A DNA stretch of 64,000 nt from Enoplosus armatus. Its lineage: Eukaryota; Chordata; Actinopteri; Centrarchiformes; Enoplosidae. The notes beneath the pieces are model-generated. The model had not been told where the DNA came from, ran no database searches, and saw nothing but the letters and a program-made list of their open reading frames with translations. Positions 25,725 through 37,212 of this stretch are shown one piece after another. Where the stretch lies: positions 6,744,501 through 6,808,500 of the forward strand of contig NC_092193.1 of NCBI RefSeq assembly GCF_043641665.1. Reading direction: 5' to 3'. Within the stretch, counting starts at the first letter, position 1. Every line of letters begins with the position of its first letter. Position numbers and translations under genes: made by a program.

Positions 25725-26285
25725 TACAGCCATGCTAACTACTCTACAAGGCACGAGGCACAGCGGTGCTTTCTATGCTAACATCAGCATGATAACTTGC
25801 TCACAAAGCTAACATGCTAACACGTTTAGCAGGTGTAATGTTTATCATGTTCACCATCTTAGTTTAGCGTGTTAGCAAGCTATCAATCACTAATTAGCAC
25901 TGAACAAAAGGTATAGCTAAGGCTGACAGGAATGTCATATTTGCAGGTATTTGGTTATAAACAGAAGGAGGTTTAAATTTTGACCTGATGATGGTAGAGG
26001 AAAAGTCAGGAGAAGTTATTGCAGTTCATGAATGCCTGTAGCAAATTTAATAGAAATCCATCCAATAGTTGTGACATTTTACTTAAACCCAAAAGTCAAC
26101 CTCACACCAGACACTAGAGAAAAACTCAGGGAAACTAAAGACAGTGGGACTCATCCTCTGGGGACCATGAATATCTGTACCAAATTGAACTGCTATCCAT
26201 CCAATGGTTGTTGCGATATTTCAGTCGGGACCAAAATGGTGGACTGACTGACAGACCAACATTGCCATCCCTAGAGCCATGCCAC
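25725..26285 (+). repeat. Repeat family B copy 2
   Basis: Same order of words as copy 1: GCTAACATGCTAACACG, GTTAGCAAGCTA, TTTTGACCTGATGATGG, CTCATCCTCTGGGGACCATG, CCATCCAATGGTTGTTG and GGTGGACTGACTGACAGACC. It ends CCATCCCTAGAGCCATGCC. Confidence 0.7.
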
Positions 26286-28225
26286 TTTCATGGTTCATGT
26301 TATGAACACCTCAAGAGAGAACACACACTGTACACATTAGCTAAAATAATAATCTGAGTGTTGAGAGTATATAAATGTTTAAACTGGGCACTGAACAAAA
26401 CCGCATGATGAAAAGGTTCAGTTTCTTGATAGCAGTACTGAGGAGGGTCAGCATAGTTACAAAAGAAGAGATCAGTGCTCAACCTCCATGGGTACCAGAG
26501 AAGTGACATAGATGAAAAGAGCCCATCCTATTTTCATGTTTCTTGTCAAGTCTGTGTGATGAATGCCTTTCCTCTCAGCAGTGAACTGAGTGTTATAGTG
26601 AGTTAAGTGGAGAGGTCTGTGATAATCTAAACATGCCCCAAGCATCTCATATTTCATGAGCCAAAGTCTCCCTGAGCCCTGTCTCCAGCCGCCAGCAGTA
26701 AAAACTGATAGCAGAGAGGAACTGACACTATATGTGGAGGCTTGCAAACACAGCAAAGTGTTTTGCTAAGTCCTGTTATCATACTTTGGGGGAAAACAAT
26801 TAAGGGTGTCAAATAAACCAGTTTACTTACTGACTTTGGGTCTTCAGCCTTAAATTAGGAATACGACAAACACATGAGATAAAGTCTAAAAGGTACAGGA
26901 AAGATACGATGAGAAAAAAGAGCAAACAACTAAGACAAAGCAGAAAACTTGGCAGATGAAGACACATGGCTTGCGCACTGAAGATGCATGAACTCATGAA
27001 CCTTATTGGATTTAGAGCACTATGGGAGTTGCTGTTTTTATAGGCCATGAATGTTCCTCGTTACTCTTGTTTGTTGTGGTCAAGCATAAATCTCTGTGTC
27101 ATCTTTGATGCTCTGCATGAAAACTTTTATTTAGAGAATTCAGTTTCATTCTGACATTTGTACAATAGCAATTGTACTATTGAGACTATTCGCACAAACA
27201 TTCTTGTGTGTGCAGATGAAAAGAGGGATGGGGTCTGGGAATTAGTTTGAGGTACTAAACAGTAAATCACAAAATATGTTAAATCACCACATGTGAAGTG
27301 TTCTTGAACCTTATTAACTATAAAGGTTCTGTTGAGCTTGTTAGTCTCTTTTAGCTTATTGTTTTGGTTTTCATGACCTGCAAATGAAGATACAAACTCA
27401 TCAAACCACTCATTGCTCCATAGCACTACCAGTGGTCAGAAACTCCACAGTGTACCTTTAAGATAAACTTTAAACTAGAAACTATCCTGTAATGTTGAAT
27501 CAAGGTCAGTGGGAAAGTTTTAAGATTCAGGCAGAGGGTTATTCTTTCCACTGTTTTTCTGAGGACTGTCCAGATACTCAGGCAGGAGTGTGACTTTGTG
27601 CTGGAGTTAAAGGCCATTGCTTACAGTTTAGTGACTAAGCAAATGTCTGCTGGGTAACTTTTTATTGCAACAGGTATATTCCTTCTGACGTCTTAATGAC
27701 TGGGTATGCAAGCAGGGTTTCCAGTCATAAAAACAGTCATTGGGGAGACTCCTTTTCCAACCAGCCATCACCCTTTTAAGATAACAGTTCCACACATACG
27801 CATATTGGCATATTTACTGAGCCCAGCTGTGTGTTGAGCTGCATCTCATATTTGGCTAATTTTAGCTTGTTTTTAGCAGTCCTTGAAGCTGTTTGGACAC
27901 ATACTCTTACGAGCCAGTAACAATTTCAGTTCCAGGTGTCTTCTCAAATCAGCCTGAAAACCTGCCTTGGCTTGTCTTTCTCATGAATGGACATCCATGA
28001 TTTTATTGCGTGAATAAATAAGAGGAACACATGATGCAAATGAAGGAAAACTAGTGTACGAACACAGCTTCAACTAATAAATATATTAGATGATATGACA
28101 TAAATCAACACATGATTTACCCTGCTCCAAATGAAGATGAGAAAAAAGGACTGTGACTGAAACTATATGACGAGTAATTGAGAGATTATTAATAAGGAGC
28201 TCGGTGTTGTAATCATTTATTTACT

Positions 28226-28410
28226 GGTTCTGCTGGTGGTCCACCACTTTGGTTCAGACTAAAATAACACAACAACTACTGGGTGGATTGCCTTTACATT
28301 TTCATGGTCACCATAATATTAGCAAAGTGACAATATTTATGGCTTAGCACCACTGTAACCAAGTTGGCTACTGCCTCACAAAGCTGCTAGTATGGCCGCA
28401 GACTCTTGCT
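28226..28410 (-). repeat. Repeat family B copy 4 (partial, reversed)
   Basis: Begins GCTGGTGGTCCACCACTTTG and continues CAACAACTACTGGGTGGATT, TTCATGGTCACC, TTAGCACCACTGTAACCAAG and AGCTGCTAGTATGG, i.e. the reverse complement of the family B series with its central part deleted. Confidence 0.6.
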
Positions 28411-29744
28411 CTTGTTCCTTTACTTAATTGCTCAATACTTACTGCATAACCATCATCTTAATCACACGTTTACCTTTGCACATTAAGGCATGTTGTTTGC
28501 CTACTTTTATGTTTGTAAATGATGTTGACATCTTTGCAAGGACACTCTTGGTTTATTGTCAGCATAACAAACATGTTGAAAAGAAGCTGAATAAGGATAA
28601 AATAGAATAGAAATGTGGGTCAAAGCCAAGGATTGGAGCTGGCATCTAAATAAATTGTCAAGAAAGTGTCAAGAATTTAAACTGACTTGGCTTCCAAATT
28701 ATACAACTAAATGTTTTTCTACTTAGTCATATCTTGAAGGGCTGTCCAATTCTAACGGTGTAAGGAAAATGTTGCAGATAAAGGATCAAATTGCTAAAAT
28801 AATACTGTTCCATAAAACTGTTCCACTAATCTTACTGTTGCTGTAATCAGTTGTTCATTCAATCTTTGCTTATTTGAACGTAGTGTGTCACACATGGATG
28901 GATATGGCTAATAAAGGCTATCAAATATCCTGGTAAATATTATAAAATGCCGTAAAAATCAAGGTCAAGAGATTCAAATTTGTTGCAACGAAAGAGATTT
29001 GTGGCCAACAGACAATGTCACCTTACCTCAATGCAAAAAGTGGCTAAAATACAAACCACATTGGCTTAAGTCCTTGATTACGCCTGTGTGTGCTCCCTTG
29101 GAAGACCAAAGACACAACTGTGGCTGGAGATATGGAAAAACAGATGAAGTAGATTATAGAGTACTGCACTCATATCACCCACAACACTGAGAATATGAAT
29201 GGTCTATTTTGTTCCACTTGCAATGAGGCACTGATATCTTCAATTGATGGCACTGTAACAATGCTTTACTTGAATAGTAATATACGATTTGGCCTACATC
29301 GAACTGATTCATCTCTGTGGCCAGGATGTTTTATATATTCCCTCCATCTTGATTGTTACCAGTATTTAAACTGACAGTTACAGTGGAAAAGGTAGAAGCA
29401 GTAGCAGAAGTAGCACGCTATGTTCCATTTTCATCACCTCCCACAGTGTATGGATTGGGTGATTTCCAACATGGTGGTTTTGGGTTACAGTAACCACCAG
29501 CTGGATGGAGCGTTGTTTCCACCGTGGTGGTAAACTGCAGTGCCTATGCGTCCCTCCACAAGCTTCTAAAACAAGCCAATCAAAAGCCATCAGTCTTAAA
29601 AGCAGTACAGGGGTGGAGGAGTAGTGGAACAAACCACACGAGTTTTACATTAGTTTTTCTTTGTGTCCTCTAAGCATTGGGTAGGCCTACTTCAGTTGCT
29701 GACAGAGACAGCACCACCTTATTAATAGTATACATTTTCAAATG

Positions 29745-30130
29745 ATTTCTCAACTTAACTTAAATCTGCAGTTACTGATTTTTTTGGCCACTTGGGGGTG
29801 CTGAGTCAGGCCGCAAACACAACACTGACATATTATTGCCTATAAAGTTGATATGGCAAACTAGTTAGCAATAAAATTGCCTACTAACATCCAGACCATC
29901 GTTAGCATTCATTCTGAGTCATGTTTTTGGCCACCTGATGAAGTCCAAGAGTCACTCTCCTTTTGCCTATGTTAATATTTAAAATTAATGTTTATGGGGT
30001 TTGTAAGCCCTATTATTATTCTTGATTCGAGAGATAATCATGCTCTAAATGTTGGAACTACAGTTCCCATAATTTGGGATTTGGAGGATGTAAACAGGAA
30101 GTAGCGTTATAATGTTGATATGGAGTCTGT
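29745..30130 (+). repeat. Probable dispersed repeat (family D)
   Basis: Starts TAAATCTGCAGTTACTGATT, then GGCCACTTGGGGGTGCTGAG, TTAGCATTCATTCTG and GGCCACCTGATGAAGTCC. A similar opening, CTTAAAGCTGCAGTCTGTAA, occurs at 61364. The assignment rests on word similarity, not on an alignment. Confidence 0.4.
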
Positions 30131-30699
30131 TGGGCTAGCTACAACTTGAGACCCGTTTTTTTAGCCTATATTTGTTTATATTTTGGCAAAATGGCACTAT
30201 TAAAAGTATGCCGAATTAACTATTCGCAGTTCCGGTTTGTAATGCATCAATGAATGTACAGATAACTATCGTCGGATTACTTTGATACTGAAGAAAACTT
30301 AAAAACGTGATGATTCTCAAGCAAGTTCTGGAGTTACAAGAAGCGTCTTTCTTGTATGATTTCTAAGCGGATTTCAGGACGTTTCTCGTCGGATATAGTC
30401 GTATCGTCGGAAAGTGTAAGTCACACTGAACGTAAAAATATGTGTATTATGTCTGCGTGTTCCTTTGTAACTCAGTTATGCCTCTGAGAAAGAGGCGAAC
30501 GCGGGTTTTAAAGTACCATAATTATCTCCATGAGCTGTGTGTCACATCCACTGCTGCTGTTCCAACTGCTGACCATGTTGATAAATCAGTGCCAAACTAC
30601 AATAGCTAGCGTTAACTTCCAATTGTTTTAGTAACAAGGCATTCACCTGTTTTCACCGCATGCAGTTTCTGGGCGTCATGTCTCTCCTTCGCGCCGCCC

Positions 30700-30925
30700 C
30701 CTTCAACCTCCTCTACACCAACTCTGGCTCTTTTGCTGCGAAATGCTCCACGATGTTCAGCAGCTACTTACTAACTTTGTCTGTGTGTCGGTTTGTGCTG
30801 GGCAAGTAATGTACTACAGTAGGGTTTTTTTTCTGAAAATAGCTGTGGTTGAAAACGAAAGTGGTGAGAATGAGCCAAAACAATGAGCTTAAAGATGCTA
30901 AAATGCTCCATAGATCTAAGGGAAA
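30700..30925 (-). repeat. Repeat family C copy 1 (reversed)
   Basis: Reverse complement of the series seen at 39290 and 41745: GAAATGCTCCACGATGTTCA, CAGCTACTTACTAACTTTGT, TTTGTGCTGGGCAAGTAATG, GGTTTTTTTTCTGAAAATAGC and GAGAATGAGCCAAAACA. It lies directly beside the LINE scrap at 30970. Confidence 0.65.
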
Positions 30926-30969
30926 TAGCAGAGCTGAGTGATAGTTCTCTGTAATGGTCACTTCAAGCG

Positions 30970-31035
30970 ATGGAGAAATGTATTCATATATTTATTTCAA
31001 CCCATCTCAGCTATTGTAACTCCTTAAATTTTGCT
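30970..31035 (+). mobile_element. LINE reverse-transcriptase scrap (L2/CR1-like)
   Basis: Conceptual translation EKCIHIFISTHLSYCNSL resembles the conserved segment 'HAFI-SRLDYCNSL' found near the end of the reverse-transcriptase domain of L2/CR1-clade LINEs. The frame breaks down about 20 codons later, and no other part of a LINE is recognisable nearby. It is a decayed fragment. Confidence 0.5.
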
Positions 31036-31099
31036 CTTAATAAGAGAGGGTGGCACCACCCAGAAGTCTTTTTTCTCAGTCCAACATCTGGCTGTCAAA

Positions 31100-34019
31100 G
31101 AATGCCAAATCCTGGCTCTAAGGAGAGGAAGCTGCTGGGTGGACCTGCAATAACATAAAAGACCATTATGAACATTTTTGAGTGACGTTGATCCATTGCC
31201 TTTTCCAGTGGAGTTACTTACACTTCTAGAGTAAGACTCAAACACAGAGGTGGCAGAGCAGCTGGGTTTACATTTGCAGTCTTTTGGTCTAAGATGCATA
31301 ATGCCATAACAAGTCACTGACAAGTGATGCTGCAGCAAAACCTCTCGGGTGCTGCAGATCAGTGGAGCCCCAACTGCTAAAATATAAGTGTGTGATTGTG
31401 TATGTATGGATGGAGGGTGGAGGGGGTGGGAGTGTGTGCATGCGTATGCGTATACTCTCATTAACGTGCATGCTTGCTGCCTGTGCGCCCTGCGTAAAGC
31501 CGATAGGGAGAGCAGCATGTCTGGAATCATTTAAACAGAGTGAGAACACATTCCTGCATGTGGAATCATTCCTCCCAATAGGAGTGTCATTGTTTCCAAA
31601 GACAGCTTTGCTTTCACCATGATTCAGGTAGCATTTTTTCCTATATATTTCATTTTTCCTGTCAGCTATACAGGTCTTTACAAAAATGCCGGGAGTGAAT
31701 CCAGGAGGAAGTTATGACTGTTTTGATCTGAGAATTGAGATTGATGACCCAGTTTGGGGAGACTGAGGAAGAGAAATACAATAATGTAATGGCTTTGTAC
31801 GTTATGGATAAATATTTTGATGAGCATGCAGAGTGAGGGACATTTACGAAACAGAACAACAGCATTGTAATCAATCAACAAAGTACATAGAGACAAATGC
31901 TGATCCTTTTGAGGTTATTTGAACAAGTCCTATGAAAACAACAAAACCCAAAATGTGTGAGTCAATTTCTCTCTGACTTCCCTGCCCTATCTGTGACACT
32001 CCCCCAAGCCCACTGGTCCTTACTGAATCTTTGAAAACAGGTCACAAATGTATAGTTTCATCCTTTTTAATAAAAGGCTCAGTAATATCCTAAAACAGAT
32101 GGTTAACAGCTGAGGAAATAGTGCATTTGTTGGGGACTATTTTCAGCCAAGGATTAATGCACGTTTGGCGCTCTTGTGAGTACTTACAGCAGCAGGATGG
32201 TGTATGTGGGGATAGACTCAAAATAAACTGCAGCGTCGAGGTTTATCGTAATAAAGGAACATGTCACCCAGTGCAATAGTGGGATTCTGGTGTGTTTTTA
32301 ATAGTTTTTTGACAAAAATGGAGCTCTATGGTACAGAGGAATAAGATACATCAGACTTTGGATACGCAGAAAATACTTGTTAGTAGGATCAATTCATTGT
32401 TGGTTTTGGTCTTTTCATGGGATGTGTTGACAATAACAAAAAATGTAGGATATTGGCAGCATTGTCCTTAAAGATGTATGTAAAGAATTGTTCATTTTTA
32501 AGATGTTTCAAGTTCACAATCTTTAAAACATTTTGCTCTACACTTCAGAATACTTCATATTGTGCTACTATCTTCACGCTATTACAATATACAGTATATC
32601 TTCAAGTAAACTGCCAAATGAAGCCAAAGAACAGTGAATGATGTTTGCTTCACCATTTATGTCTCTTTTTTGGCACATGAGCACGCTGTACAGTCTGTAT
32701 ATTAGTAGCTACAACTACTAAAATTTCTATGGAAAATGAATAGAAATTCTCTCTAGTTTTCGGCCTCAAGACACCACAGTGTACACTAGTTTGTCCTCAG
32801 TGACTCCCGTGATGGTCTGTCATTCAGGAACATCATATTATCTTATTAAAGTCTGAAATCTGAATTTAATTTAAAAACCCCAAACTCAAAGCTACTTTGA
32901 AGTCTGACAACTTGATGCACCACTTTGTGGGTCTGTGTCTGAGAGCTGTAGTAAATGGGCAGTGACTCATGCCAGTCAAATGTATGGCTCCCCTTGTGGT
33001 GGCACGGGCGGCCAGCCACATAGTTGCCTGTGGTGAAGGCCACTGCACAGGCAGCACTGGAATAGATGTTTATTACTGGCCACCAAGTCAAGCCCTGCTC
33101 ACTAAATTGATACCCTGGAACAAATATAACATAGAAAATCACATGTACGCATAAACTGTGAAGCAAGCGCACACCCATGTGCGACTACACTCATGGATGG
33201 AGATGCAAGCACACAGCACAGACATACACACACACAAAGTTAAAGGCTATACTTTGAAAGTTCCTGTTTAGGTGTAAGTGGGTGAGAAATGTGGGCACAT
33301 TGTTCAGTCTCTAAGAAAAGTTGCCATAGTTCATTGAGGAGAGAAACCTAAAATAAGATTTGAGATTGAAGGTTTGAAGGCTGGAATAAGGGTCCTTTGT
33401 ACACGCAACAAAAGAGACAGATGTGATATATGTATGAATGAATCTTCTGCTTTTATATTTAATGTATGACATCATTCATCCTGGAGAAACTATTTTCTGT
33501 TTTTCAGGGAGAAAGAAATATTCCAAGGTTTCATAGAAAGCTTTTACTCCTTTGACAAATGTGTCAAGTGGCCCCGTCAGCCCGCGATCATCTCAGTGTA
33601 ATTGAAGACATGATGTCACATCAATGCCTTATAGCTGCAGCTATGATGCAGAAACCACTGTTACCCACATATCCCAATACTGGGTGGTTTTGTCAGACAA
33701 GCTCCAGATATGTGCTACACACACACTTAATAACCGTCTGGGCTTAGGTTTGGCTCCAGACGTTTGGCTAAAGCTCAATCACACTCAATAAAGAAGCAAA
33801 TACAACTGACTGACAGACCGCTTTTATTGCACCATTCAGCACTTTAGACAACACGGAAGCTCTGATAAGTAGAAGTCCGGTAGAGAATCTGTGAAATTAG
33901 TGCAACACATTCCTGAAAACAACCTCCACTATAAATGTTGGGAGATTACTTGACTCATAAAATGTTTCAATAAAGTTATTTTATGTTTTGGCTTGACCCT
34001 TGACTACCCTTGGTAGTGC
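31100..34019. other. Intergenic, no gene recognised
   Basis: Contains a GT-rich stretch on the plus strand near 31380-31450 (the 168-codon minus-strand frame 31024-31530 runs through it and looks spurious) and a relatively GC-rich 110-codon minus-strand frame at 32846-33178 (see findings). No family could be assigned. Confidence 0.4.
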
Positions 34020-34435
34020 TGATGAGGTTAGAACACTGCCATCATCCTCTGTTGTTTTGTATCTTTGCTGTGAGTGCTACAGTGGTGCCAAAAATATTTA
34101 GATATACCAAAGTAAGTCCTGAATTATTCAGTATTATCAGCAAAATGATGATACACATGAAAAATATGTCAACTCCTGGATGGATTGCTATGGAAATTTG
34201 GTGCGGACATTCATGTCCCCCTCCCTGATCCCCTGACTTTCCATCTAGCGCCATCATCAGGTCAAATAAAACTTAACTTAGGTGGTGAGAACATTATACC
34301 TGCAAAACATCAGCATGTTAGCGTTGTCAAAGTGAGCATGTTAGCATATTGACGTTAGTATTTAGTTCAAAGCACCGCTGTACCTAAGTTTAGCCTCAGA
34401 GAGCTGCTAGCATGGCAGGTGACTCTTAGTCTTAT
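34020..34435 (-). repeat. Repeat family B copy 3 (reversed)
   Basis: Reverse-complement order of copy 1: ACTCCTGGATGGATTGCTAT, CCCTGATCCCCTGACTTTCC, TAGCGCCATCATCAGGTCAA, TGTTAGCGTTGTCAAAGTGA, CAAAGCACCGCTGTACC and AGAGAGCTGCTAGCATGG. Confidence 0.7.
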
Positions 34436-35567
34436 TAGACAACAAATATAAACTTAAACCTAAAATAAACTTTATTATATATAAAACTGTTAAGTAAAAA
34501 TACAATATTTCCCTCTGAAATGTAGTGGAGTAGAAGTATAAAGTAGCACAAAATGGTAAATTACATAAGGATAAGGAAAACATAAGGAAAACAAGAAATT
34601 GAAATCATAAAACTCCTCACTCAAAAGATTTGCTGACTTGCAGTAAGTGCAAAAATTGTAATGCACACATAGAGATAGAGAAATACTGGTACTGTAATCC
34701 CCATTGTTGTTATCTCTTTTTTCTTTTTTCTTTACCCACTATATTTCTTTACTATCTGCCTTGGCAACATATTTCAGATTTCATGCCAGCAAAGCAAACT
34801 GAAATTGAGAGAAAGAGAAACCGAAATCTCAGCTTTAAGCTTTAAGAGTCAATAAACTTGCTGCCCACTTCCAGGCTGCACTGATGGAGTCACTGGGCTC
34901 AAGATTACTTACTTTCCCTCCCCCTGCTTGAAGAGGTGAGCTTAATTTGGAACCGATGGGTTTTTCTAATTGTCGGTTTGTTTGCTGAGCAATTTGGCTT
35001 TCATTCAGCAAATCCTTAGAGAGACCCCTAGTGCTGGAAACTTGCAAGTGCAACTCACATCCCCAGAGCGTGGTGTTGATGGTGTGTGTTGGTTCTCTGT
35101 GACTGCGGTGTGTTTTGGGATGAAGAGATAATAGACAGAAATTAGACACCCAGGGAAAGGTTGGACGGGGTGAATCTCATTCAGCTGCAAACTCTCACAA
35201 CTCTGGAGGTTCTAATTTGATTTGGCTGGAAGTGGATCTTTCCAGAATGCCTCATGGAAGCCCTCCAAAATTAACTTCCTGGATATTCTACAGGGTCTCT
35301 ATGTCTACACCCATTCTCATACCCAAATGGTACTCTGGCCAACTTTACGGTGGTGCTGTGTATTTGTCAGGGTCTTATAGAAATATAGAAATCCATATAG
35401 AAAATAAGGGAGAGGAAGAAGCAACAGAAGTGAAAGGTTGAAGAAAGTACAAGCAAGAAAAACAGTGAGGGGGCTTCACAATTATCAGATATGAAGATTA
35501 TTAGAAAACAATATTCGTGTTGGAGCTAGTCAAACAGTGGGAGTGAAAAAAACAATCAGTGATTGTC

Positions 35568-35660
35568 TCAGTGTTTCCCGACCGGGGGGGGGGGGGGGGC
35601 GGACCCCCACAAGGGGTCACAAGATCAATTTGAGGGGTCGTGAGATGACAGAAGAGGAAG
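35568..35660 (+). mobile_element. Possible hAT-type element end with a G16 run
   Basis: CTCAGTGTTTCCCGACC followed by 16 G, then CCCCCACAAGGGGTCAC and TTTGAGGGGTCGTGAGATGA. The CAGTGTTTCCC-type start and a GGGTCGCGAGATGA-like word are usual at the ends of hAT-derived repeats in fish. The other end was not located. Confidence 0.35.
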
Positions 35661-37188
35661 GCAGAAATAACACATATCTGCTACATATATTTGCTTTTGT
35701 CTTGTACTGTAAATTACTGGATAAATTGATTTTTTCAGGGTCCATGTTCCTAACTAATCCAGACAAACATGCTGTTATCAAGCTAAAATAATCCTCTTTA
35801 TTCTCATTCTCACTCTTTGGTTGGCATATGTTGGCAAAGAGCAGGCTGATCATCCATCCACCCCCACCGCTATCCTGCTGCCAGCGCAATGAATGCCAGA
35901 TGATCTTAAATGCACATTCAGTTTAGTGTCCTGTGATATATATATCAAAACTGAATATCCATCCTCTGTCTATCAGCAGTGAAAACTTTACTGCCCCTCT
36001 TGTCCACAGACTTCCATAAAGTATTTCTCCACTGTGTCAGACACACACACAAAAAAAGAAACTGAATGAAACAGAAGAAAGACAGACCCCTCCGTCTGTC
36101 GCTGATCATTCACGCTATGACAGATAAGTTGTGATTATGTCCAAATTTCTCACTGAGTGGAGTTATTTTGCGTGATATGTAAATAAACTTGAGTTTCAGT
36201 TTCACACTTTCCTCCTTCTGTCCATATATGGGCCATCCCTTACATATATGAAATGGAAGAACGGATTTTTGGCTTATTTTATCGAATCATTTTTCATTTT
36301 GACAACTTATCTTCACTGAATGCATTTGTTAAAGTTCCTCTAGTGTTCCTTATTGTTTTTTCACCGTGTTGTTGATGATAGTATATGTGCATAGTTTGTT
36401 TTCACATCTGCTAAAGGGTAAAAGTTTAACTGTCCTCACCTTAAACCTCAATTTACGTGCTAAATGTGATGTGAAAACCTCTCTTTGAATTTGTCACCAG
36501 TTTGTACACAGAGTCAGAGTGCTTTACTTTCAGGCACACTGATACTGCTTCACTCTTTTCACATGAAAAACTGGGTTAAACATATTACAATATGGAAAGG
36601 GGATGTGCTTTATTACTCCACCCCCTTGTCTCTCCCTCTCCCTCTTCCTCCCTCTTTCTCTCTCTGTCTCTGTCTCTCTGAGAAAGAGGGCATTGTTTCT
36701 TAATTAATACACCATGTGTTTGGAGCACACAGGACTGAAGGAGGCGCAATGTTTGAAAGATTAATAGCCGAAGATTTCCCCCCACATAGGCCAATTAGGA
36801 GTTACAAGTATCTACACTTCCTGTGGAGTTCTGTGTGAAGTAGGATATGACTTTGTAATCTTCACTTTTAAAGTTGAGTGCTCAGTGTTTGTGACTAGGA
36901 CATGAAAGGGATTTAAGAGGTAAAATTATCAAATGTGAAGCAACTTTCTGGCGCTAAAGTGAATTAGCTGACCCTGATTTGAAATGGTAAAAACTACAAA
37001 TTCAAAAATACCATCATTTTGTTTCATTTTCTTTTTACACCTTACAGTCCCATAAATGCATGTATTACAGCACAGTAGTTCAAGCTGGAATTACTATAAT
37101 TCTGTCTATGTCACTTAAGTCAAGCCTCCGTCTATTATAAGACAAGACTAACTTTATCTATTGACCCACTTTCTCCCACCACATACAG

Positions 37189-37212
37189 TGTGTGTGTGTG
37201 TGTATGTGTGTG
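37189..37212. repeat. TG microsatellite
   Basis: Dinucleotide run with a single TA interruption. Confidence 0.85.

Larger units (their letters stand above)
24286..29699. other. Intergenic, no gene recognised
   Basis: Outside the family B copies this stretch is AT-rich with only short open frames of no recognised family on either strand. The minus-strand frame at 26472-26756 and the plus-strand frame at 28999-29190 were read and resemble nothing I know. Confidence 0.45.

Noticed and set aside
31024..31530. 168-codon open frame on the minus strand, the longest uninterrupted one in the window
   Set aside because: It crosses low-complexity GT/CA-rich DNA and a LINE scrap in the wrong direction, and its translation has no domain or composition typical of a real protein.
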